Origin: Anoxybacillus thermarum
GTDB lineage: Bacteria > Bacillota > Bacilli > Bacillales > Anoxybacillaceae
Direction: 5' to 3'
Assembly: GCF_000836725.1 (NCBI RefSeq)
Contig: NZ_JXTH01000020.1
Location: 1-38,861, forward strand
Length of the DNA stretch: 38,861 nt
Shown: one piece after another, positions 22,068 to 29,898 of the stretch
Layout: each line of letters begins with the position of its first letter
Numbering within the stretch: position 1 is the first letter of the stretch
The notes under the pieces: generated by a model
Database searches by the model: none
The model's input: only the letters and a program-made list of their open reading frames with translations
What the model was told of the DNA's origin: nothing
Made by a program: the position numbers and the translations under genes

Positions 22068-22111
22068 AGGAGGTGGCATCCGCACGCATGTATGCGTGCG
22101 GACGTTCGTTG
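22068..22111 (+). promoter_or_regulatory. Shine-Dalgarno, hairpin and TTG start of the CNNM gene
   Basis: AGGAGG (22068-22073) is followed by a perfect 11-bp-arm palindrome (22079-22102) and then TTG at 22109-22111. As RNA the palindrome forms a 10-bp GC-rich stem with a UGUA loop. If it folds, the distance from AGGAGG to TTG falls from 35 to about 11 nt. The alternative starts GTG 22073 (inside AGGAGG) and ATG 22088 (inside the hairpin) are poor. Confidence 0.6.
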
Positions 22112-23446
22112 GACATATTTAGTTTATGGATGATTGTTTTTCTTATTGGGCTTACCGGTTTTTTTGTCGCTTCGGAATTTGCGATTGTAAAAGTGCGCTC
22201 ATCGCGCATTGATCAACTGATTGAAGAAGGTAACAAAAAAGCGGTGGCAGCAAAGCATGTCATCACTCATTTAGATGAGTATTTATCAGCAAATCAACTT
22301 GGAATTACGATGACCTCACTCGGCCTTGGTTGGCTCGGAGAACCGACGGTAGAACGGGCGCTTCGTCCGCTTTTTGACGAGTTTCATGTCTCGCCATCAT
22401 TTGCCCACGGTGCTTCTTTTATTGTCGCATTTGCGACGATTACGTTTATTCATGTCGTTGTCGGTGAATTAGCACCGAAGACGATTGCGATTCAAAAGGC
22501 CGAAACAATTACGTTATGGACGGCGCGCCCACTCATGTTGTTTTATCGCGTCATGTATCCGTTTATTTGGTTGTTAAATGGGTCTGCGCGTTTAGTCGTT
22601 CGTTTATTTGGTTTTCAGCTATCTAACGAACAAGAATTGGCTCATTCTGAGGAAGAGTTGCGTCTTCTGTTATCGGCTAGTTATAAAAACGGAGAAATTA
22701 ATCATACAGAATATAAGTATGTGAATAACATTTTCCGTTTTGACGATCGTGTCGCAAAAGAAATTATGGTTCCACGCAAAGAAATTGTTGCGTTAGATGT
22801 CAATGATTCGATGGAACATGTATTGCAAACAATCCGTGAAGAAAAATATACACGTTATCCTGTTATTGATGGCGATAAAGATCATATTCTCGGATTAATA
22901 AATGTAAAAGAGTTGTTTACGGACCTTGTTGTAAACTGTCAACAGCGAAGGGAACTGCGTGAATATATACGCCCAATTATTCAAGTGATTGAAACGATTC
23001 CTATCCAAGATTTACTTGTGAAAATGCAAAAAGAGCGCATTCATATGGCAATTTTAGTTGATGAGTACGGAGGGACATCCGGTTTAGTCACAGTTGAAGA
23101 CATTTTGGAAGAAATTGTCGGAGAAATTCGAGATGAGTTCGATACAGATGAGACTCCGCTTATTCAAACGATTGATGAAAATCGAACAATTGTGGATGGG
23201 AAAGTGCTCATTAGTGAAATTAATGATTTATTCGGCTTAGAAATTGATGATACAGACGTTGATACAATCGGGGGATGGATGTTAACAGAACGTTACAACA
23301 TTCGTCCAGGAGAGCAAATTGAGTGTGGTGACTATACGTTTACAGTCATTCAATTAGACGGTCATCATGTGAAAAAAATTGAAGTGACACGTCGCCCTCG
23401 AGCAGTAGATGTAGTGACGGATATGAACGAAGAGGCTGCGTTATAG
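22109..23446 (+). CDS. CNNM/CorC-type transporter-associated protein (hemolysin family)
   Basis: 445 residues from TTG 22109. An N-terminal CNNM (DUF21) membrane domain with four helices (FLIGLTGFFVASEFAIVKVR; FIVAFATITFIHVVVGELAP) is followed by two CBS domains (MVPRKEIVALDVNDSMEHVL; LVDEYGGTSGLVTVEDILEE) and a C-terminal CorC_HlyC domain (IDDTDVDTIGGWM). Bacterial members move or sense Mg2+ or Co2+ and answer to ATP-Mg through the CBS pair. Starting at TTG gives MDIFSLWMIVFL, like the MDI... start of Bacillus relatives. Starting at GTG 22073 adds an odd Arg/Cys segment encoded by the palindrome. The end overlaps the convergent yhcT gene by six bases. Confidence 0.88.
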   Translation: MDIFSLWMIVFLIGLTGFFVASEFAIVKVRSSRIDQLIEEGNKKAVAAKHVITHLDEYLSANQLGITMTSLGLGWLGEPTVERALRPLFDEFHVSPSFAHGASFIVAFATITFIHVVVGELAPKTIAIQKAETITLWTARPLMLFYRVMYPFIWLLNGSARLVVRLFGFQLSNEQELAHSEEELRLLLSASYKNGEINHTEYKYVNNIFRFDDRVAKEIMVPRKEIVALDVNDSMEHVLQTIREEKYTRYPVIDGDKDHILGLINVKELFTDLVVNCQQRRELREYIRPIIQVIETIPIQDLLVKMQKERIHMAILVDEYGGTSGLVTVEDILEEIVGEIRDEFDTDETPLIQTIDENRTIVDGKVLISEINDLFGLEIDDTDVDTIGGWMLTERYNIRPGEQIECGDYTFTVIQLDGHHVKKIEVTRRPRAVDVVTDMNEEAAL

Positions 23447-23464
23447 GAACGCGCCTCTTTTTAT
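23430..23464. terminator. Shared terminator overlapping two convergent gene ends
   Basis: AAGAGGC (23430-23436) pairs with GCCTCTT (23453-23459) and GCGTT (23438-23442) with AACGC (23448-23452), loop ATAGG, then TTTTA. Stops of both convergent genes lie in the hairpin. Confidence 0.75.
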
Positions 23465-24352
23465 ATTGCCGAAAATCGCTTCATCAGGTAGGACAGAACA
23501 GGTGATCGGATCGTTTGTAAACGGGTGTGGAAAAGAAAGTGAGATCGCGTGTAACGCTTGTCGATCGATCCACGGTTTTCCCCCATATAACGTATCCCCA
23601 ACTAATGGATGTCCGATATAGCTCATATGGACGCGAATTTGATGTGTTTTTCCTGTATCAAGCGTCAAACGAACGAGCGACACATTTTTTTGTTTGTCAT
23701 ATTGGAGACGTTCATAGTGAGTAATTGCTCTCTCTCCTGTTTTCGATACGCGACGTCTCGTTGGATGATGACGATCGCGACCGATTGGAGCTTTAATCGT
23801 TCCTTTTTTTTGTTTCACATATCCATGAACGAGTGCAACGTATGTGCGATGAATCGTTCGTTCCGCTAAATATTTATCGAGTACAGCGCCAGCAAGCGCA
23901 TGTTTAGCAAATAAAATGGCGCCGCTCGTATCGCGATCAAGGCGATGAATATGTCGGACTTTGCTATAAATTCCTTCACATTGAAAGTGAAATGCGACCG
24001 CATTTGCTAACGTATTTGTTTGGTTTGGCTGCGCCGGATGGACGTCCATATGTGCGGGTTTGTTAATGACGAGCACATGATCGTCTTCAAACAAAATATG
24101 AAGCGGGAAGTATGTTGGCATCGGTTCAATCGTTTCGTCTTTTATATGTACCCCAATATGATCGTTTAGTGAAATGATTGTGTGTAAAGGAACAGTTTTC
24201 TTATTTACTGTCACTCCTTTTGTCATTCGCCATTCATGCAACATTTTTTTAGGAACGAACCATTTTGTTTGGAATGCTTGTTCAAGCGATAGGCCAACCC
24301 ATGATGATGGCGCTTCAAGCATCAGCCAATTTCCTTTTTTCTGTACATTCAT
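23441..24352 (-). CDS. yhcT: RluA-family pseudouridine synthase (YhcT-like)
   Basis: 303 residues. The catalytic motif HRLDRDTSG carries the Asp that attacks uridine C6; further family blocks are YVALVHGYVK, TGKTHQIRVHM and HPLVGDTLYGG. The N-terminal S4-like region is short (LSLEQAFQTKWFVPKKMLH). It modifies a uridine in rRNA or tRNA; the target cannot be told from sequence. ATG 24352 (GAGTGAGGCGA upstream) is chosen over an upstream in-frame start at 24391, which lacks a ribosome binding site and adds unrelated residues. In B. subtilis yhcT is next to yhcU as here, but here they diverge. Confidence 0.9.
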   Translation of the reverse strand: MNVQKKGNWLMLEAPSSWVGLSLEQAFQTKWFVPKKMLHEWRMTKGVTVNKKTVPLHTIISLNDHIGVHIKDETIEPMPTYFPLHILFEDDHVLVINKPAHMDVHPAQPNQTNTLANAVAFHFQCEGIYSKVRHIHRLDRDTSGAILFAKHALAGAVLDKYLAERTIHRTYVALVHGYVKQKKGTIKAPIGRDRHHPTRRRVSKTGERAITHYERLQYDKQKNVSLVRLTLDTGKTHQIRVHMSYIGHPLVGDTLYGGKPWIDRQALHAISLSFPHPFTNDPITCSVLPDEAIFGNIKRGAFL

Positions 24353-24457
24353 TCGCCTCACTCTTTCTATACAATAAATTACCAACACCATAAAGTGAGT
24401 TGATATGTTACAATTTCGTTATAGATTAGGAAATGAAATGGAAAAAGGTGAGATCAA

Positions 24458-24847
24458 TTGAAAACCGTCTATGTTGCTACGGAAGAGCAAAAGCAATATA
24501 TTCAATCGCTTATTGAGCAATTTTATACATGTATTTTTCCAAAATATTTCACAGATCATGAAATTGAAACATTTCAATCGCTTGGTATATTACAGTTTCA
24601 ATCTTCCACATACGATGGAACGTTAAAAGAGGCGTTTGAGATTATTTCTGCATTACAATCGTTACAAGCGATTATTGAATTTGCTTCGTTCCATCGCGTT
24701 TCTTACTACAATCATTTGTTCCAACGCAATGTAGAGCAATTAGCGCGACACGGAATAAGCTTCCCGCTTACACCTGAACATTTTTTACACGAAAAAGATC
24801 ATTACGTGAGCATATATATGAAACCTGCTCATTCTTGGGTGATGTAA
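24458..24847 (+). CDS. yhcU: YhcU-like conserved hypothetical protein
   Basis: 129 residues, helical and cytosolic, with no signal peptide. It begins MKTVYVATEEQKQYIQSLIE and ends in a short beta-rich tail. Neither catalytic motif nor metal site is visible. Position beside yhcT and near yhcV matches B. subtilis yhcU, on which the name rests. ATG 24458 is probably TTG-like weak by context but has AAAAGGTGAGATCAATT upstream (frame begins TTGAAAACC). Function unknown. Confidence 0.7.
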   Translation: MKTVYVATEEQKQYIQSLIEQFYTCIFPKYFTDHEIETFQSLGILQFQSSTYDGTLKEAFEIISALQSLQAIIEFASFHRVSYYNHLFQRNVEQLARHGISFPLTPEHFLHEKDHYVSIYMKPAHSWVM

Positions 24848-24876
24848 AAAAGCCTTCACGACGAAGGCTTTTATTT
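24846..24876. terminator. Bidirectional terminator
   Basis: AAAAGCCTTC (24848-24857) pairs with GAAGGCTTTT (24863-24872), loop ACGAC, with T-runs outward on both strands. It serves yhcU and the convergent thioredoxin-like gene. Confidence 0.9.
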
Positions 24877-25335
24877 TGTTTGTTCAAACCATTTTCGAAA
24901 TACGTCTTCTTCATAATATCCTTCAATACGTGCGACTTCTTTCCCATTTTTAAATCGGACAATTGTTGGTGTCGCTTCAATGTCGTATTCATCCCATCCT
25001 TCTTCAAATTCAAGGAGGTTAAATTGCTTTAAGTCGATGCCCATTTCTTTCGTTAACGGCACAACGATTGGCGTTGTTTTTTTACAAAATTCACACGTTG
25101 AGCTGTAAAAGTAAACGGTCATCGTTTCTTTATTGTTTAACGCTTCTCTTAATTCGTCAGGTAAAATAATGTTTTGATAATTCGGATCGTCAAGAAGGTC
25201 GATCGTGGCTGGATGTAGCTCTTCTTTCCCAAACGGGTTTCCTTCCGCTTTTTGTTTTTGCGTATATGATGTAATCCAAGCAAGTGCGCCGAATAAAACG
25301 ATAATGATACCGCCGAAAATAAGTAATTTTTTCAT
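24871..25335 (-). CDS. Membrane-anchored thioredoxin-like oxidoreductase
   Basis: 154 residues: one N-terminal membrane anchor (LLIFGGIIIVLFGALAWIT), then a thioredoxin fold outside the cell with the active site STCEFCKK and a cis-Pro ATPT. The CxxC with Glu-Phe between the cysteines is unlike cytosolic CGPC thioredoxin. It should act with the DsbB-like protein encoded just upstream, whose stop overlaps its ATG by four bases. Together they form or relay disulfides in exported proteins. The functional role resembles the BdbC/BdbD or BdbA/BdbB pairs of B. subtilis, but the length and sequence do not allow a confident symbol. Confidence 0.85.
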   Translation of the reverse strand: MKKLLIFGGIIIVLFGALAWITSYTQKQKAEGNPFGKEELHPATIDLLDDPNYQNIILPDELREALNNKETMTVYFYSSTCEFCKKTTPIVVPLTKEMGIDLKQFNLLEFEEGWDEYDIEATPTIVRFKNGKEVARIEGYYEEDVFRKWFEQTK

Positions 25336-25760
25336 TCTTCTTTCCCTTCTTTCTCCATTTTTATAAGACGATAGCTTATGACGCTAATGAAAATAAAAGC
25401 AACAAGTGCTAAAAAGGGAATCGTAATAAACCCGAGCCAGTTAATATACTGTCCTGTACACGGTGCAATACCGCATGATGGAGCAGTATTTCGGAAAAAT
25501 GTCACTTTTTGAATGAGATAATGATAAGAAGAAATCATGCCACCGACAACAGATAGCATAAGCGTATAACGAGCGATCTCAAACTCTTTGCGCACAAAAG
25601 CCATGCCAAGCAAAAATACTTGCGGGTACATGAAAATACGCTGATACCAACAAAGTTCACATGGGATAAACTTCAGCACCTCAGAAAAATAAAGGCTGCC
25701 AAGCGTAGCGATGAGTGCAACGATCCAAGCGGCTAACAAATGATTTTCTCTCTGCGCCAT
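25332..25760 (-). CDS. bdbC: DsbB-family disulfide oxidoreductase
   Basis: 142 residues with four membrane helices. The two cysteine pairs of DsbB proteins are present: CELC after helix one (IPCELCWYQRIFMYPQ) and CGIAPC before helix four. It reoxidises a secreted thiol oxidase by passing electrons to quinone. The ATG at 25760 has AAGGTGGAATC upstream. It is the first gene of a two-gene operon with the anchored thioredoxin-like protein. Length and motif match BdbC; BdbB is an equally possible name. Confidence 0.88.
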   Translation of the reverse strand: MAQRENHLLAAWIVALIATLGSLYFSEVLKFIPCELCWYQRIFMYPQVFLLGMAFVRKEFEIARYTLMLSVVGGMISSYHYLIQKVTFFRNTAPSCGIAPCTGQYINWLGFITIPFLALVAFIFISVISYRLIKMEKEGKEE

Positions 25761-25892
25761 GATTCCACCTTCTTATTTTTACTCTTTGTTCATTATAGTA
25801 CATCGAAAGAAATGATGTAAATTGCGACGATATTTTACTTACATAATGAACAGGCGAACGTGCACAATAAAAAGCGAAAGGGGAGGATCATA

Positions 25893-26318
25893 TTGAATCA
25901 TACAGTTGAATCGATTATGACGCGCCAAGTGGCGACGGTCACACCAGATCAATCTGTTCAAGAGGCAGCACAATTAATGAATGAACATAATGTTGGCGCT
26001 ATTCCTGTTGTTGAAAATGGAAAAGTAAAAGGGATCATTACGGACCGTGACATTACCCTTCGTACGACGGCGCAAGGATTAACCCCTTCGACGCCTGTTT
26101 CACAAGTAATGACAAGCGATGTCGTCACAGGTGCACCAAACATGAGCGTTGATGAAGCAGCGAAAGTAATGGCCAAAAATCAAATTCGCCGCTTACCGAT
26201 CGTACAAAATAATGCGCTTTGTGGCATTGTTGCTTTAGGTGATATTGCCACAAACCAAGCATACGATGAAGCGGCAGAGCAAGCGTTATCCGAGATTTCT
26301 GAACCTTCATATCATTAA
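25893..26318 (+). CDS. yhcV: CBS-domain pair protein (YhcV-like)
   Basis: 141 residues made of two CBS motifs (VESIMTRQVATVTPDQSV with GIITDRDITLR; VSQVMTSDVVTGAPNMSVDE with GIVALGDIA). Such stand-alone pairs bind adenine nucleotides and act as energy or stress sensors. The TTG start at 25893 is supported by AAAGGGGAGGATC eight bases upstream and gives a length equal to B. subtilis YhcV; the in-frame GTG at 25860 lacks a site. The next gene in the ancestral order, phosphoglucomutase, is now separated by an inserted IS. Confidence 0.9.
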   Translation: MNHTVESIMTRQVATVTPDQSVQEAAQLMNEHNVGAIPVVENGKVKGIITDRDITLRTTAQGLTPSTPVSQVMTSDVVTGAPNMSVDEAAKVMAKNQIRRLPIVQNNALCGIVALGDIATNQAYDEAAEQALSEISEPSYH

Positions 26319-26323
26319 ACAAG

Positions 26324-26356
26324 AAAGGGGCTTCTTTATAAGGAGCTCCTTTTTGT
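26324..26356 (+). terminator. Intrinsic terminator of yhcV
   Basis: AAAGGgGCT (26324-26332) pairs with AGCtCCTTT (26344-26352) with one mismatch, then TTTG. Confidence 0.6.
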
Positions 26357-26369
26357 TCAAAAAAGGAAT

Positions 26370-26399
26370 TTGTATAAAAAAGCGAGAATAAGTTACAAT
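26370..26399 (+). promoter_or_regulatory. Original pgcA promoter, cut off by an IS
   Basis: TTGTAT (26370-26375) and TACAAT (26394-26399) with an 18-bp spacer. The expected start, near 26406, lies in the 8-bp sequence duplicated by the IS. In the ancestral arrangement the ribosome binding site of the phosphoglucomutase gene would follow within about 15 nt. Confidence 0.55.
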
Positions 26400-26523
26400 G
26401 AGCAACGGAGGTAGCGTCAAAAATTCTATGAAAAGTGCCGATGAGCGACTTGTTGAAGGAAAATAAAGGGGATGGTGAAATCGGATTCGCCCTTGACCAA
26501 CACTCGCCAAAGGGAAGAAAGGG

Positions 26524-27152
26524 TCAGTAAGGGCAAGGACAGGAAGAAAGGGCATAAGAAAGCACCACTTTTTTCACGGCATCAAACATAAAAAACAAGT
26601 AATGCCAGCGCCCCTTGACGCGAATATACGTCTTGTCGCCACAAAAAGAGCCGGACAGTTCGTACGGAAAATGATCAACAAAAGGCTTGATGATCCGCGC
26701 GACGCTAGGGGCATAGTTGATGACGGTCTGATGGGAAATCGGCAACCCATGGACGTCTTTCATGATACTCGCCGTTTTTCGGGCGGAGAGCCCATAGTTG
26801 ACGTGATACGTCAAAATGATCCCTAGGGTGTGCGAGGAAACAGAAAGACGTGATACATCCACCCTTGTTTTCACCGGCGACGACGGTGCCAATGGCTGAA
26901 AATCAAAGAGGAACTCACGATAAATGTACCGCACTTTAAAGGCGTGCGGTGCGTGTTGGAACTTTTCTTTCTCCCGAGATGTCATCCGCCGCAAGTTCGC
27001 TTGGTAAAATGAACAATCATCGTTTTTACATTTGTGGATGTGATAATCTTTACGCTCTTTGATTTTTTCAAGTGTCTTTAGACAATGATTTGATATTGGG
27101 TCTTGATTATTTCAAACAAATACGCTAATAATTGAGGTAACAAGCTTGTCAC
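26524..27152 (-). pseudogene. DDE transposase, deleted and frameshifted
   Basis: The reverse strand starts with GTG at 27152 (ribosome binding site AAAAAGGAG) as VTSLLPQLLAYLFEIIKTQY, then stops after 24 residues. The homology resumes in another frame as CLKTLEKIKERKDYHIHKCK (zinc-binding Cys region), then YHVNYGLSARKTASIMKDVH and the DDE part GDKTYIRVKGRWHYLFFMFD. It breaks after VVLSY, well before the last catalytic acid. The family is a DDE transposase of about 450 residues widespread in thermophilic bacilli; I place it near IS6 by recall and by the 8-bp duplication. About 80 middle residues and half of the C-terminus are missing. Confidence 0.8.
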
Positions 27153-27222
27153 TCCTTTTTGTTTGGGTGGTTATGTGTGTGGTTACCTCAATCATACCGC
27201 AAACAACAGGGGTGGCAAGCTT
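27132..27222 (-). promoter_or_regulatory. IS leader with promoter and two competing hairpins
   Basis: On the reverse strand TTGCCA (27213-27218) and TATGAT (27191-27196) form a promoter with a 16-bp spacer. TTGAGGTAAC (27132-27141) can pair with GTTACCTCAA (27182-27191). AAGCTTGTCACTCC (27142-27155) can pair with GGGGTGGCAAGCTT (27209-27222). The two pairings interlock, so only one can form at a time; the first hides the transposase start in its loop. Confidence 0.5.
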
Positions 27223-27311
27223 TTTTATCATTCATTGCGCAAAATCAACAAAAAATCGGGGTACGTCTTTAAAACTTTTGACAGTACCGCAACGGATATG
27301 GAGGGATACAC

Positions 27312-29051
27312 ATGACTTGGAAAATGATATATGAACGTTGGAAAGAAGCGCAATTAGATGAAGAACTTCGTGCGCATTTGGAGCAACTAGAGCAAGATGA
27401 AAAGCTGTTAGAAGACTGCTTTTATAAGACGTTAGAGTTCGGTACAGGAGGAATGCGAGGGGAAATTGGACCGGGGACGAATCGAATGAACATATATACT
27501 GTACGGAAAGCATCGGCAGGACTCGCTCGATACATTGCGTCGTTCGGTGAGGAAGCAAAAAAACGTGGGGTGGTCATCGCATACGATTCGCGTCATAAAT
27601 CGCAACAGTTTGCGATGGAATCCGCAAAAACGCTTGCGACCTACGGGATTCAAACGTACGTGTTTGATGAGCTTCGTCCGACGCCAGAACTTTCATTTGC
27701 TGTACGACATTTACGTGCCTTTTCGGGTATTGTCATTACCGCAAGCCACAATCCACCGGAGTATAACGGGTATAAAGTATATGGGGAAGATGGGGCACAG
27801 TTGCCGCCACATATTGCAGATGTCGTCATTGAGCACGTCGATGCGATTGAAAATGAATGGGAGCTTGAGATTGAGCAAGAAGACGTATTAAAAGTAAAAG
27901 GGCTCATTCAAATCATCGGAGCGGAGATTGATGAGGCATACATACAAAAATTAAAGACGATTTCTCTTTCCCCACAACTCGCTCATGAAGTTGATGTAAA
28001 AGTTGTATTTACACCGCTTCATGGCACAGCAAATAAACTCGTTCAACGAGGATTGAAGGAATTTGGTTATAAAAATGTGTTTGTAGTAAAAGAACAAGAG
28101 CAACCTGATCCGAACTTTTCAACGGTAAAATCACCGAACCCAGAAGAACATGCCGCGTTTGAATTAGCGATTCAGCTTGGAAAACAAGTGGATGCGGACG
28201 TGTTGATTGCAACAGATCCTGATGCTGACCGTTTAGGGATTGCGGTAAAAAATGAAAAAGGGGAATACGTCGTTTTAACGGGCAATCAAACAGGTGGATT
28301 ATTGCTTCATTACATTCTTTCGCAAAAGAAAGAAAAAGGGATATTACCGCCAAACGGGATTGTATTTAAAACGATCGTAACGTCTGAATTTGGTCGCGCC
28401 ATTGCCGAGTCGTTCGATATAAAAACGATGGATACGTTAACAGGATTTAAGTTTATCGGTGAAAAAATTAAACAATATGAACAAACAGGGGAGTACGTAT
28501 TCCAGTTTGGTTACGAAGAAAGTTACGGCTATTTAATCGGTGATTTTGCGCGTGATAAAGATGCGATTCAAGCCGCCGTTTTAGCTGTTGAAGTGTGCGC
28601 GCTTTATAAAAAACGAGGATTATCTTTATACGAAGCGCTTATGCAACTATTTGAGCAATATGGATATTATCAAGAAGGATTACGTTCACTTACGCTCAAA
28701 GGAAAAGAAGGGGCAGAGCGGATCGAAGCGTTATTAGCGACGTTCCGTCATGAACCGCCAACAGTTGTCGGAAAGCAACGTGTCGTTATTCGCGAAGACT
28801 ATAAAGCGAGCGAACGAGTATATGTGGATACAGGAAAAAAAGAAACGATTCATTTGCCAAAGTCGAACGTATTAAAATATGTACTTGAAGATGGATCTTG
28901 GTTTTGCGCGCGTCCATCTGGCACAGAGCCGAAAATGAAATTTTATTTTGGAGTGAAAGGGCGAACGTTGACGGAAGCAAAACTACAACTAGAGCAATTA
29001 GAAACAGCGGTCATGGAGCGAGTATATATGTTAACAACTGATAAGGCGTAA
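27312..29051 (+). CDS. pgcA: Alpha-phosphoglucomutase
   Basis: 579 residues of the alpha-D-phosphohexomutase superfamily, converting glucose-1-phosphate and glucose-6-phosphate. The four signature sites are present: phosphoserine loop [16 protein letters not shown], metal loop [11 protein letters not shown], sugar loop GYEESYGYL, and phosphate loop [15 protein letters not shown]. subtilis PgcA (YhxB) has about the same length and feeds UDP-glucose synthesis for teichoic acid and glycolipid formation. ATG 27312 follows GGAGGGATACAC. Its native promoter is separated by the IS at 26410-27288. The IS end provides an outward TTGACA at 27278-27283, but no well-spaced -10 follows. Expression must rely on read-through from 26399 or an unknown promoter. 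Confidence 0.94.
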   Translation: MTWKMIYERWKEAQLDEELRAHLEQLEQDEKLLEDCFYKTLEFGTGGMRGEIGPGTNRMNIYTVRKASAGLARYIASFGEEAKKRGVVIAYDSRHKSQQFAMESAKTLATYGIQTYVFDELRPTPELSFAVRHLRAFSGIVITASHNPPEYNGYKVYGEDGAQLPPHIADVVIEHVDAIENEWELEIEQEDVLKVKGLIQIIGAEIDEAYIQKLKTISLSPQLAHEVDVKVVFTPLHGTANKLVQRGLKEFGYKNVFVVKEQEQPDPNFSTVKSPNPEEHAAFELAIQLGKQVDADVLIATDPDADRLGIAVKNEKGEYVVLTGNQTGGLLLHYILSQKKEKGILPPNGIVFKTIVTSEFGRAIAESFDIKTMDTLTGFKFIGEKIKQYEQTGEYVFQFGYEESYGYLIGDFARDKDAIQAAVLAVEVCALYKKRGLSLYEALMQLFEQYGYYQEGLRSLTLKGKEGAERIEALLATFRHEPPTVVGKQRVVIREDYKASERVYVDTGKKETIHLPKSNVLKYVLEDGSWFCARPSGTEPKMKFYFGVKGRTLTEAKLQLEQLETAVMERVYMLTTDKA

Positions 29052-29072
29052 TGCCTTATCAGTTGTTTTTGA
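29035..29072 (+). terminator. Terminator of pgcA
   Basis: CAACTGATAAGGC (29035-29047) pairs with GCCTTATCAGTTG (29053-29065), loop GTAAT, then TTTTTG. The pgcA stop codon lies in the loop. Confidence 0.88.
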
Positions 29073-29078
29073 ATGACT

Positions 29079-29330
29079 TTAATAATCATATTGCATCGTC
29101 AGAGTTGCCTCTTGTTCATACACGTCTAACGCGTGATCGATGTAACGTAACAATGCATTTAGTCGCTTTTGGACGACGGTGTAATCTTTTTCGAAATTAT
29201 ATGCATGAAGAAACTGTTCAATTTTTTTTGAAAGTAAATCGTCTTTTGTGCGTACCATAAGAATGAGTAAATGATCCCATTCCGATCGGTACGTATAATA
29301 AAGCGCTTTATCGTAATCAGCTGTATGCAA
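29079..29330 (-). CDS. yhdB: YhdB-like conserved protein
   Basis: 83 residues, soluble and helical: MHTADYDKALYYTYRSEWDH, then LLSKKIEQFLHAYNFEKDY. I recall the same opening in B. subtilis YhdB, whose function is unknown. The start is TTG 29330 with AAGGAGGG six bases upstream, a strong site. It is convergent with pgcA and divergent from ogt. No motif indicates activity. Confidence 0.72.
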   Translation of the reverse strand: MHTADYDKALYYTYRSEWDHLLILMVRTKDDLLSKKIEQFLHAYNFEKDYTVVQKRLNALLRYIDHALDVYEQEATLTMQYDY

Positions 29331-29371
29331 CGCAAACCCTCCTTATCGTGAGGAGCTATATGTAGTTTATG

Positions 29372-29389
29372 AAAAAACGGCCGTTTTTT
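29372..29389. repeat. 18-bp perfect palindrome between yhdB and ogt
   Basis: AAAAAACGGCCGTTTTTT has no unpaired centre, so it is more likely a protein site or cruciform than a terminator. It lies 41 bp upstream of the ogt start. Confidence 0.4.
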
Positions 29390-29430
29390 TCGCTGTAAAT
29401 GTTGTGCGATTTGGCAGAGGAGAGTTGGGC

Positions 29431-29883
29431 ATGGAGAGGTATATCGCGTATTATGAATCGCCAATTGGTTGGTTACAAATGATTGGAACAGATGAAAGCA
29501 TAGAGCGCATAGATGTTGTGGAACAATGTAGAGAGAGAAATATTCCAACTAGCTTTATGCCATGGATAGAGGAGCTTGAACAATACTTTCAAAAGAAACG
29601 GACATCGTTTTCGATTCCGTTAAAGCTCGTGGGAACCCCGTTTCAAATTCGCGTGTGGGAAGCGTTGCAAACGATTCCTTATGGACAAACGGTTTCGTAT
29701 GCTCATATTGCAAAAGAAATTGGACGTCCGAAGGCAGTACGAGCAGTTGGAAATGCTGTCGGCAGCAACCCATTCACGATCGTTATCCCTTGTCATCGCG
29801 TCGTGCGTACAGACGGTGGAATTGGCGGGTATGCGTGGGGGATAGAAAGAAAAAAATGGTTGCTTGAGCATGAAACGCGCTGA
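29431..29883 (+). CDS. ogt: Methylated-DNA--protein-cysteine methyltransferase
   Basis: 150 residues. It repairs O6-alkylguanine by moving the alkyl group to a cysteine in IPCHRVVRTDGGIGGYAWG. The helix-turn-helix DNA-binding part TVSYAHIAKEIGRPKAVRAV and the Asn hinge GNAVGSNPFTIV are intact. The N-terminal 65 residues are a short Ada-like domain without the methyl-phosphotriester zinc site, so this is the Ogt rather than the Ada type. ATG 29431 follows CAGAGGAGAGTTGGGC; upstream in-frame codons to 29404 have no site. The gene ends in a hairpin shared with the convergent hflC. Confidence 0.93.
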   Translation: MERYIAYYESPIGWLQMIGTDESIERIDVVEQCRERNIPTSFMPWIEELEQYFQKKRTSFSIPLKLVGTPFQIRVWEALQTIPYGQTVSYAHIAKEIGRPKAVRAVGNAVGSNPFTIVIPCHRVVRTDGGIGGYAWGIERKKWLLEHETR

Positions 29884-29898
29884 ATGATCAGCGCGTTT
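29873..29898. terminator. Hairpin spanning the ends of ogt and hflC
   Basis: AAACGCGCTGA (29873-29883) pairs with TCAGCGCGTTT (29888-29898), loop ATGA. Both stop codons are in the stem. No long U-tract, so a modest terminator for both directions. Confidence 0.55.

Larger units (their letters stand above)
26402..27296 (-). mobile_element. Internally deleted IS with intact ends and 8-bp target duplication
   Basis: The element spans 26410-27288. Its ends are inverted repeats: GGTAGCGTCAAAAATTCT on the left and GGTACTGTCAAAAGTTTT (reverse strand) on the right, matching at 14 of 18 positions. It is flanked by GCAACGGA at 26402-26409 and again at 27289-27296, a perfect 8-bp target duplication, the size typical of IS6-like elements. 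Only about 880 bp long, it lacks the middle and the C-terminal part of the transposase gene, so it can move only if supplied in trans. It sits between the pgcA promoter and ribosome binding site. Confidence 0.85.

Noticed and set aside
27278-27302. Outward hybrid promoter from the IS end driving pgcA
   Set aside because: TTGACA is present, but the only -10-like sequence (TATGGA) is 13 bp away, so activity is doubtful.
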